The notes beneath the pieces were generated by a model. The model was not told the origin of the DNA, did not search any database, and was given only the letters and a program-made list of their open reading frames with translations. DNA of 64,000 nt from Actinomycetota bacterium (GTDB lineage: Bacteria > Actinomycetota > Actinomycetes > Streptosporangiales > Streptosporangiaceae), in contig DAHVDE010000037.1 of NCBI GenBank assembly GCA_027313705.1, positions 1 through 64,000 of the forward strand, written 5' to 3'. Made by a program: the position numbers and the translations under genes. Positions 35,450 to 42,505 of the stretch are shown piece by piece. The stretch's first letter is position 1, and every line of letters begins with the position of its first letter.

Positions 35450-35618
35450 CAAGACCACCTCTCGAAGCCGGAATCTCGTTGACACCAGGCACGCTACTGA
35501 CAGCCACCGACAATCAGCAGGACTAAGCCGCCGCGGAGCCGAGCGCAGCCGCACTCGCCTGGTGACGTTTACCCCCAGGTCATCTCCGTGCCACGATGGC
35601 CTGCGATAATTCGATTTA

Positions 35619-37103
35619 GTGAGAACAGGACCAGAACAACTTCATCTGCAATTCGGCGCCGACGCGGCGTCACAGGTCGCGGTCTCCTGGGCCGCGCACG
35701 AGGCGGTGGCCAGGCCGAAACTGCGGTTCAGCGAACTCGGCTGCCGCAGCCAAAACGAAGTGCTGGCGACCGAGCGCGGCTACACCGACGCGCTGACCGG
35801 CCAGACCTGCTACACCTACCACGTGCGGCTAGAGTCCCTCGATCCGGACACCCGTTACGCCTACGAGGTGCTGCACGACGGGGCGCCGCCGGCTCAGGGC
35901 ACGTTCCGCACCGGGCCGCGCGGCCGGTCAGGCCCGTTCCGTTTCACCAGCTTCGGCGACCAGGGCATCCCAGAGCCGGTCGGCCTCGGGCGCGGGCCCA
36001 ACTCGCAGAACGCTCGCTATGTCGTCGACGCGGTCGAGTCGCTCGAGCCGCTGTTCCATCTGGCGAACGGCGACCTCGCTTACGGGAACATCAGCGACCA
36101 GCCGGTCGCGACCTGGGAGTCTTACTTTCGCAATATCTCGCGTTCGGCAAGGTACCGGCCGTGGATGCCCGCGCTCGGCAACCACGAGAACGAGGGCGGC
36201 AACGGGCCGCATGGATTCCTTGCGTACCTGACCAGATTCGAGTTGCCTGGCAACGGCAGCGCGGAGTTCGCCGGCTACTGGTACGCCTTCACGGTCGGCT
36301 CTGCCATGGTCATCTCGCTGAGCAACGACGATGTCTGCCTGCAAGACGGCGGGTTCAGCGAGTACCGCTGCGACCACGTGCCAGGATACGACGCGCGGGG
36401 CATCGACCCTTACCTCAGCGGGTATAGCGGCGGGCGGCAGCGGGCCTGGCTCGAGCGGGTGCTCGCCCGTGCCCGTGCCTGCGGCGACATCGACTGGATC
36501 ATCGTGTGCATGCACCAGGTCGCGATGTCCTCCGCGCACTTCAACGGAGCCGACCTAGGGATCAGGAGGGAATGGCTGCCGCTGTTCGACGCCTACGGGG
36601 TCGACCTGGTCATGGCCGGCCATGAGCACCACTACGAGAGAACCTTCCCTGTGCGCGGCACGCTGCCCGGCAGCCCGCTGCTCGGGCCGGCGCCGCAAGG
36701 CAGCGAGCGGGAAGAGATGGACACCACAAAAGGCACCGTGCACGTGACTGCCGGCGGTGGCGGTCATCCGGCGACCGAGCCGTCCAGCCTCAGGCACGGT
36801 CCAGGCGAGGGCCTGGTGATCACAGCTGTCGGCGCGGGCGACCCCTGGCGGCAGCGGCGTTCCGTGCTGGCCGCCGAACCTGCGGTGTGGTCGGCGTACC
36901 AGGGGGAGGCGGGCAGGTTCGGCTTCGCGGCCTGCGATGTGGCGCCGAGCGAGCCAGGCGGTACCACCTCGATTACCGTGACCTACTACGAGGCGGAGGC
37001 GGATTGCCGTGACTACCGCCCGCGCGACACGTTCGTCCTGCGCAAGCCGCTGTCCTTCGCCACCGGGACCAGCCGCGAACTGACGCGGACAGCCGGGCAT
37101 TAG
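35619..37103 (+). CDS. Purple acid phosphatase-type metallophosphoesterase
   Basis: 494 residues from a GTG that follows GATAAT by 8 nt. An N-terminal fibronectin-like domain (QVAVSWAAHEA, LDPDTRYAYEVLHDG) precedes the metallophosphoesterase core: SFGDQG, NGDLAYGN, PALGNHENEGG, VCMHQ and AGHEHHYERTFPV, the five metal-ligand blocks. No signal peptide is visible, which is unusual because most PAPs are exported; a twin-arginine signal is not present either. Ends convergent with speD. Confidence 0.88.
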   Translation: MRTGPEQLHLQFGADAASQVAVSWAAHEAVARPKLRFSELGCRSQNEVLATERGYTDALTGQTCYTYHVRLESLDPDTRYAYEVLHDGAPPAQGTFRTGPRGRSGPFRFTSFGDQGIPEPVGLGRGPNSQNARYVVDAVESLEPLFHLANGDLAYGNISDQPVATWESYFRNISRSARYRPWMPALGNHENEGGNGPHGFLAYLTRFELPGNGSAEFAGYWYAFTVGSAMVISLSNDDVCLQDGGFSEYRCDHVPGYDARGIDPYLSGYSGGRQRAWLERVLARARACGDIDWIIVCMHQVAMSSAHFNGADLGIRREWLPLFDAYGVDLVMAGHEHHYERTFPVRGTLPGSPLLGPAPQGSEREEMDTTKGTVHVTAGGGGHPATEPSSLRHGPGEGLVITAVGAGDPWRQRRSVLAAEPAVWSAYQGEAGRFGFAACDVAPSEPGGTTSITVTYYEAEADCRDYRPRDTFVLRKPLSFATGTSRELTRTAGH

Positions 37104-37107
37104 CGGT

Positions 37108-37542
37108 TCAGCCTCGCCCGGTGCCCCTGGGCAGCTTGCTGACGGTCACCGACTCGAGCAGCAGGTCATGGATCAGTCGCTCGATCACGGCAGCTCCGTC
37201 GATCGCACCGCAGCTGAACAGGTCGATGGCGATCAGGTTCTCCTCCGGCCAGGTGTGCAGGGAAAGATGCGACTCGGCCAGGATCAGCACCAGCGTGATG
37301 GCGCCGTTCGGAAACACGACGTGCGACTCGCCGAGCACGTGGCCGCCGCCTGCGTCCACTGCCGCCCTGGCCACGGCAGTGAGCGCGACGAGGTCGCCGA
37401 CGGGCGAAGCGGCGTCGTAACAGTGCCCGTCGACCGCGTAAAGGAGCTTCGGCGAGACCGCCTCAGCCTGCCGCAGTGCCGCGAACTGCGGTGCCGCGAA
37501 CTGCGGTGCCGAGGAACCGCTGGCAGGATCTGTACCGGACAT
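37108..37542 (-). CDS. speD: S-adenosylmethionine decarboxylase proenzyme
   Basis: 144 residues. Pyruvoyl enzyme that supplies decarboxylated AdoMet for aminopropyl transfer. Self-cleavage site Glu90-Ser91 in LAESHLSLHTWPEE; His96 and Cys111 stand at +5 and +20, as in the class-1B (SpeH) enzymes. The N terminus has a 30-residue extension with a 15-bp in-frame duplication (FAAPQ twice). Divergent from the aminopropyltransferase-type gene 30 bp away, so the two probably share a control region. Confidence 0.93.
   Translation of the reverse strand: MSGTDPASGSSAPQFAAPQFAALRQAEAVSPKLLYAVDGHCYDAASPVGDLVALTAVARAAVDAGGGHVLGESHVVFPNGAITLVLILAESHLSLHTWPEENLIAIDLFSCGAIDGAAVIERLIHDLLLESVTVSKLPRGTGRG
37479..37508. 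repeat. 15-bp in-frame duplication in speD
   Basis: CCGCGAACTGCGGTG occurs twice in tandem (37479-37493, 37494-37508) and duplicates five residues in the poorly conserved N-terminal extension. Confidence 0.93.
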
Positions 37543-37571
37543 GATGTGGGAGGATACCCCAGGCGACTGAC

Positions 37572-38705
37572 ATGGACATTGACGCGATTGTGATCGAGGT
37601 GGCCGGGGCCGTTGGCCTGGCCGAAGGCGAGTCGGGCGTGCGCGACGTCCTGCGCGTGATCGCGCGGGACGAGCCGGTGCCGACCAGCGGGATCAGCCGG
37701 GTGGCCGAACTGCCCGTCCCGATTGTCACCGCGGTCTGCAACGAGCTCCGCAAGCGCGGCGTGGTCGACAGGACCAGGCCAGTGCGCCTTACCGAGGCGG
37801 CTCGCCAGATTCTCGCCGGGCCGCATCTGCCCGCCGTCTGCCCGCAGTGCGGCGGACTCGGCCTGGTTGTGCCTGCCGAGCTCGAGGTGCTGGCCGGCGA
37901 GCTGGCGGCGGATGCGGCCGGAGCCCCGCAGGCCAGGCTCGAACTTGACCAGACCCATTGCACGGTCGCCACCAAGCTGCACCGGGTGCTCAAATTGCAT
38001 GACACCGGAGCGCTCGAAGGCAAGGACATCGTCCTGATCGGGGATGACGACCTGATCTCGGTGGCGATCGCCAGGTTCGCGGCGCTGACCGGCGTCAAGC
38101 CAGGCACGGTCACGGTGGTCGATACCGATGCCGCGGTGCTCGGCTGGATCGCGGTGCGAGCGCCTGGAGTCAGCCTGGCCGAGCACGATCTGCGCCAGCC
38201 GCTGCCCGCCAGCCTGGCCGGTGCCTTCGACGTCGCCTGCACCGACCCGCCTTACACCGTTCCAGGCGCTGAGCTGTTCTTGTCCCGCGCGGTCGGCGCG
38301 CTGCGGCCGCGGCCTGGCGGGCATGTCTTCTTCAGCTTCGGCGCCCGCCGTCCGGCGGAGACTCTCGCGACCCAGCAGCTCATCACCGACCTCGGCCTGG
38401 TGACCAGGTCGCTGACCCAGAACTTCAACTCCTACACCGGAGCGGGCATCCTGGCCGGCGCCAGTCACCTCTATCACCTGCGCAGTACCGGCCAGACCGC
38501 GGCGCTAATCGAAGGCAGCTATGAGGGGCCGCTCTACACGGCCGACAGCAGGCCAGGCCAGACCCGGCCTTACCGCTGCGCGTCCTGCGGTGCGGTTCAC
38601 CTGGTCGGTACCGTTACCTGGGCCACGATCGGCCAGCTCAAGGCGACTGGCTGCCCGGCCTGCGGCGGCACCGCGTTCCGGCCGATGCCCAGGGCATCGA
38701 GGTAG
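37572..38705 (+). CDS. bpsA: Branched-chain polyamine synthase (BpsA-like)
   Basis: 377 residues. N-terminal winged-helix-like segment (VRDVLRVIARDEPVPTSGISRVAELPVP), a short CPQCGG, then a Rossmann aminopropyltransferase core with GKDIVLIGDDDLISVAIARFAALTG near 150-170 and TDPPYTVPGAELFLSRAVGAL near 226, and a C-terminal zinc ribbon (YRCASCG...GCPACGG). This is the family of archaeal/thermophile N4-bis(aminopropyl)spermidine synthase. Placement beside AdoMet decarboxylase supports an aminopropyl-transfer role. Actinobacterial homologues are uncharacterised as far as I know. Confidence 0.85.
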   Translation: MDIDAIVIEVAGAVGLAEGESGVRDVLRVIARDEPVPTSGISRVAELPVPIVTAVCNELRKRGVVDRTRPVRLTEAARQILAGPHLPAVCPQCGGLGLVVPAELEVLAGELAADAAGAPQARLELDQTHCTVATKLHRVLKLHDTGALEGKDIVLIGDDDLISVAIARFAALTGVKPGTVTVVDTDAAVLGWIAVRAPGVSLAEHDLRQPLPASLAGAFDVACTDPPYTVPGAELFLSRAVGALRPRPGGHVFFSFGARRPAETLATQQLITDLGLVTRSLTQNFNSYTGAGILAGASHLYHLRSTGQTAALIEGSYEGPLYTADSRPGQTRPYRCASCGAVHLVGTVTWATIGQLKATGCPACGGTAFRPMPRASR

Positions 38706-38732
38706 CCGGGCGGTCATGGAAAGATACAGGGC

Positions 38733-39227
38733 GTGGCGGGGAACTACCTGATCAGGCCGGCGAGTGAGGCGGACCTCGACGCCATCGCGGCGTTCGAGGT
38801 GGAAATCGCGCTGGTCTCGTTCGGTGACGAGGCGATCATCGACCAGGCCTTCCACCGTAGGCGGGTGGCCGGCTCGCTGTCCAAATCAGGCGAGATCGCG
38901 CTGGTCGCGGTCAGCGAGGCCGAGCCAGGCAAGCCGCTGGGATGGGCCTGGATGTCGGCCAGGACCAACTCGCTTACCGGCGCCAGGTACGGCAACTTCC
39001 GCTCGCTCGCGGTCGCGAACATCGCGGACCGCGGCGTGATCGGCGAACTGCTGATGGAGGCCGTGCTCGCGGCGGCGGACGAGGCTGGCTTCACGCACCT
39101 GAGCGGCAAGGTGAACGCCGGTAACCTGGCCATGCGGTCGCTGTACCGCGCATTCGGATTCACGGCCACGCACCTCACCATGGAAAAGCGCCTGTATTTC
39201 AGCAAACCACCAGGTGAACTGCCGTGA
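38733..39227 (+). CDS. GNAT-family N-acetyltransferase
   Basis: 164 residues from a GTG 27 bp after bpsA. GNAT pattern: IRPASEADLDAIAAFEVE at the N terminus, KPLGWAWMS, FRSLAVANIADRGVIGELLMEAVLAAADEAG (acetyl-CoA region) and KVNAGNLAMRSLYRAFGFTAT. Substrate unknown; beside bpsA a polyamine or amino-acyl substrate is possible. Its stop overlaps the FkbH-like start (GTGA). Confidence 0.85.
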   Translation: MAGNYLIRPASEADLDAIAAFEVEIALVSFGDEAIIDQAFHRRRVAGSLSKSGEIALVAVSEAEPGKPLGWAWMSARTNSLTGARYGNFRSLAVANIADRGVIGELLMEAVLAAADEAGFTHLSGKVNAGNLAMRSLYRAFGFTATHLTMEKRLYFSKPPGELP

Positions 39228-40282
39228 TCAAGTGCGTGATCTGGGACCTGGATAACACTTTGCTCGCCGGCACCTACCTGGAGTCGCCTGATCAGCGCCT
39301 GTGCGCTGATCCCGACGCCGCACGTGCGCTGGCTGAACTAGCCGGCCGTGGCATCCTGCACGCGATCGCGAGCCGCAACCCGCCTGAGGCGGCCGCCTGT
39401 GCCGCCACACTCACCGGCCATGCATTCGCCGCCGCCCGCCTCGGCTGGGGCAAGAAGTCGGCGGCGGTGGCCGGGATACTCGGCGAACTCGGGTTGAGCG
39501 CCGGCGAGGCGGCATTCGTCGACGACGATCCGCTTGAGCGAGGCGAGGTCGGCCGTGCCCTGCCCGAGGTGCTGGTACTTGCGCCAGAGGACCTGGCAGA
39601 AGCGATCGGCTGGCCCGAGTTCAGCCCGCCAGTGATCACGCCGGAGGCTCGCCGCCGCGGCGACATGTACGCCAGCCGCCGGGTCAGGCAGGAAGAAGCG
39701 GCAGCCTTCGGTGGCTCTGCGGACGAGTTCCTGCGCTACTGCCGCACCGAGGTCCGGATCGCCGAAGCTACCGAGGCGGACCTGCCCAGGCTGCATGAGC
39801 TTTCCTTCCGCACCCACCAGTTCAACTCGGTCGGCGTGCCGGTTGGCGCGGAGATCTTCGCGCGGCTGGCGGGCGGGCCGCAGGGACCGAGCCGGGTGGT
39901 GACGGTCAGGCTCAGCGACAAGTTCGGCGACGACGGTCTCGTCGGCGGCTGCGTCATCACGGTCAGCGGCGGCACCTGGCACGTGCCGCTGCTCATGATG
40001 TCCTGCCGCGCGCTCGGCCGGGGAGTGATCGGGGCGCTGCTGGCGTGGATCCGCCGGGCAGCGAGCCTGGCAGATGCCAGCGAGGTCGTCGTCACCTGCG
40101 TGATCACCGACCGGAATGTCCCGCTGCGGATCGCGCTGACCGGTGCGGGCTTCCGCGCGGACATGGCGGCCAAGATCACCCTGCCCGACTGGGCGCAGTC
40201 GGGGGAACATGCCCGCGTGGCCGCTTACCATGCCGCCCCGGGGCAGCCCGAACTGCCCCACTGGGTAGTCGAGGTGCCGTGA
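39224..40282 (+). CDS. FkbH-like protein (HAD phosphatase domain + acyltransferase-like domain)
   Basis: 352 residues. HAD motif I CVIWDLDNTLLAG (Asp nucleophile near 8), motif II-like HAIASRNPP, Lys region GWGKKSAAV and AFVDDDPLERGEV, then a C-terminal GNAT-like half (VRIAEATEADLPRLHELSFRTHQFNSVG, ALGRGVIGALLAW). FkbH/OzmB/Bryotype proteins move a glyceryl group from 1,3-bisphosphoglycerate to an acyl carrier protein. An ACP gene follows by TGATG overlap, so glyceryl-ACP formation is the natural inference. Confidence 0.88.
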   Translation: MIKCVIWDLDNTLLAGTYLESPDQRLCADPDAARALAELAGRGILHAIASRNPPEAAACAATLTGHAFAAARLGWGKKSAAVAGILGELGLSAGEAAFVDDDPLERGEVGRALPEVLVLAPEDLAEAIGWPEFSPPVITPEARRRGDMYASRRVRQEEAAAFGGSADEFLRYCRTEVRIAEATEADLPRLHELSFRTHQFNSVGVPVGAEIFARLAGGPQGPSRVVTVRLSDKFGDDGLVGGCVITVSGGTWHVPLLMMSCRALGRGVIGALLAWIRRAASLADASEVVVTCVITDRNVPLRIALTGAGFRADMAAKITLPDWAQSGEHARVAAYHAAPGQPELPHWVVEVP

Positions 40283-40575
40283 TGGAAAGGTCAGCGACGG
40301 GCGGTGCCGGCCAGGGCGGTGCCGTGCTGGCTGACCTGAAGCTGATGCTGGCCGACATTACCTCCGACGACGCTGCGCTCACGGCGGCACCTGACACTCC
40401 GCTGCTGCGTGATGGCCTCGGTCTGGATTCCCTGGGCGGGGCATTGCTGCTGGTCAGGGTGCGGGCCGAGTTCGGGGTCGACGTCGCGGACGAGGACCTG
40501 AACCTGGATTGCCTGGCCTCCATCGGGACGCTGGCCGCCTTTGTGGCTGACCGGATGGCTGGCCGTTGTCGTTAG
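40282..40575 (+). CDS. Acyl carrier protein
   Basis: 97 residues. Phosphopantetheine site Ser50 in DGLGLDSLGGALLLVRV, followed by the usual helix III (VADEDLNLDCLASIGTLAAFVADR). The start overlaps the FkbH-like stop (TGATG), a pair well known from glycerate-derived extender pathways. Twenty-residue N-terminal Gly-rich extension. Likely the carrier loaded by the FkbH-like protein. Confidence 0.9.
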   Translation: MERSATGGAGQGGAVLADLKLMLADITSDDAALTAAPDTPLLRDGLGLDSLGGALLLVRVRAEFGVDVADEDLNLDCLASIGTLAAFVADRMAGRCR

Positions 40576-40608
40576 TCTTGAACGGGACAGCACGGAATGA
40601 GGTAGCCG

Positions 40609-41793
40609 ATGTCAGCCGTTTTCGCCGTCGATGCGTGCCGCACGCCGATCGGGAAGATCAAGGGTGCCCTGGCCGGTGTCCGCCCCGACCACCTGACTGC
40701 GGACGTCATCGCCGCTTTGATGGCCAGGAACCCGTGGCTTGATCCGCTCTGTGTCGACGACGTGTACTGGGGTGCGGCCAACCAGGCAGGCGAAGACAAC
40801 AGGAACGTCGCACGGATGGGCGTGCTGCTGGCTGGCCTGCCGGTCGACGTGCCAGGGGCGACGGTCAACCGGCTGTGCGGCTCGGGCATGGAGGCGATCT
40901 GCTCGGCCGCCAGGGCGATCGCGGCAGGCGACGCTGATGTCTGCATCGCAGGCGGTGCCGAGTCGATGACCAGGGCGCCCTTCGTGCTGCCGCGTGCCGC
41001 GGACCCCTTCCCGCGTGAGGCGGGCCTGGCTGACACCAGGCTGGGCTGGCGGCTGGTCAGCCCGCGCATGGCCGAGCTTTACCCGCCGGTCAGCCTGGGC
41101 GAGACGGCGGAGAACGTCGCGGCGAAGTACGGCATCGACCGGGCAAGGCAGGACGAGTTCGCGCTGCTCAGTCACCACCGGGCGGCCGGCGCAGCGCAGG
41201 CGGGCCGGTTCGGCGACGAGATCATCCCGGTCGCGGTCAAGGCCGGGCAGGTGACCGAGGACGAGGGCATCAGGCCCGACCTGACCGCGGCGGAACTCGC
41301 TTCGAAGAAGCCGGCCTTCCGTGCCGGCGGAACCGTGACCGGCGGCAATTCCTCGCCGCTCAACGACGGCGCGGCCGGGCTGCTGCTGATGTCCGAGCGG
41401 GCCATGCGCGCGGCCGGGGCTGAGCCTTTGGCCAGGTACGCGGGTAGTGCGTCGGCCGGGGTCCACCCGGACTACATGGGCATCGGCCCGGTTCCCGCGA
41501 TGGCCAAGGTTCTACGCCGCTCCGGCTGGCAGATCGGCGACCTTAGGCTGCTCGAGATAAACGAGGCGTTCGCTGCCCAGGTGGCAGCCGTGGTCGACCA
41601 GCTCAAGTGCGACCCTGACCTGGTAAACGTGAACGGCGGCGCGATCGCGATCGGGCACCCGCTTGGCTGCTCAGGCGCCAGGATCACCACGACCTTGTTG
41701 CATGAGCTACGCCGTCGCGGCGGCGGCATGGCGGCCGCCACCATGTGCATCGGCGTCGGCCAGGGTATCGCCAGCCTGTGGCAGGCGGACTAG
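40609..41793 (+). CDS. Thiolase (acetyl-CoA acetyltransferase type)
   Basis: 394 residues. Nucleophile Cys90 in VNRLCGSGMEAI, GGAESMTRAPFV, GNSSPLNDGAAGLLLMSE, INEAFAAQ, the His block GGAIAIGHPLGCSGAR and the final Cys in MCIGVGQG. All catalytic residues are present. The PcaF/FadA-type subfamily fits best (REA-x-x-D spacing and SMTRAP). It follows the ACP gene by 33 bp on the same strand and may extend the FkbH/ACP operon; an ordinary beta-oxidation role is equally possible. Confidence 0.92.
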   Translation: MSAVFAVDACRTPIGKIKGALAGVRPDHLTADVIAALMARNPWLDPLCVDDVYWGAANQAGEDNRNVARMGVLLAGLPVDVPGATVNRLCGSGMEAICSAARAIAAGDADVCIAGGAESMTRAPFVLPRAADPFPREAGLADTRLGWRLVSPRMAELYPPVSLGETAENVAAKYGIDRARQDEFALLSHHRAAGAAQAGRFGDEIIPVAVKAGQVTEDEGIRPDLTAAELASKKPAFRAGGTVTGGNSSPLNDGAAGLLLMSERAMRAAGAEPLARYAGSASAGVHPDYMGIGPVPAMAKVLRRSGWQIGDLRLLEINEAFAAQVAAVVDQLKCDPDLVNVNGGAIAIGHPLGCSGARITTTLLHELRRRGGGMAAATMCIGVGQGIASLWQAD

Positions 41794-41852
41794 GCCGCTT
41801 GTCACCAGCTTCCCGTGGCCGCGTAACGTTCTTGGCGGGAGGGATGCGAACT

Positions 41853-42482
41853 ATGCCGGCAGGCCAGCGGGTCTTCACCATCCCCAACCTGATCAGCCTG
41901 GCCAGGCTGGCGGGCGTCCCCGTGTTCATCTGGCTGGTGCTTGTAGTGCGGAGCCAGGCCGGGGACTGGTGGGCAGTCGGGCTTCTTGCCCTGGCCGGGA
42001 TCTCCGACTGGCTTGACGGCAAGATCGCGCGTGCGCTTAACCAGCAGAGCAGGCTGGGCGAGATGCTTGACCCGGCCGCCGACCGGCTCTATATCGTCGC
42101 TACGATCATCGCGCTGGCGGTGCGCTCGATCATCGGCTGGTGGCTGGTCATCGTGCTTGCCGTCCGTGAGCTTACGCTTGGCGTCGCGCTGCTCTTGCTG
42201 AGGCGAGCCGGATACGAGCCGCTCAAGGTCAGCTTCGTCGGCAAGGCCGCGACGTTGAACCTTCTTTACGCATTTCCGCTGCTTTTCCTCGGCGCCCATC
42301 CGACCTCTTACGCAGACATCGCGCGGGTATTCGGTTGGGCCTTCGCTTTGTGGGGAACTGCACTCTACTGGTGGGCTGCCGCGCTCTATCTCAAGCAGAC
42401 CCGCCGGCTGCTCAGAGCTGACCGTGCCGGGCAGCCGGGCGGAAAGTCCAGCACGGCGCCAGGGCAGCGCATCAGTGGCTAG
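41853..42482 (+). CDS. CDP-alcohol phosphatidyltransferase-family membrane protein
   Basis: 209 residues. Chosen start ATG 41853 has GGGAGGG 9 nt upstream; ATG 41844 is too close to that site. The CDP-alcohol motif DG-x2-AR-x8-G-x3-D-x3-D is intact in SDWLDGKIARALNQQSRLGEMLDPAADR near residues 50-76, with about five membrane helices around it. It makes a phospholipid such as phosphatidylglycerophosphate or cardiolipin; the subtype cannot be told. Placed 24 bp before the guanylyltransferase gene, so probably co-transcribed. Confidence 0.9.
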   Translation: MPAGQRVFTIPNLISLARLAGVPVFIWLVLVVRSQAGDWWAVGLLALAGISDWLDGKIARALNQQSRLGEMLDPAADRLYIVATIIALAVRSIIGWWLVIVLAVRELTLGVALLLLRRAGYEPLKVSFVGKAATLNLLYAFPLLFLGAHPTSYADIARVFGWAFALWGTALYWWAAALYLKQTRRLLRADRAGQPGGKSSTAPGQRISG

Positions 42483-42505
42483 GGGAGAGAGGAGCGCTGG
42501 CGACG

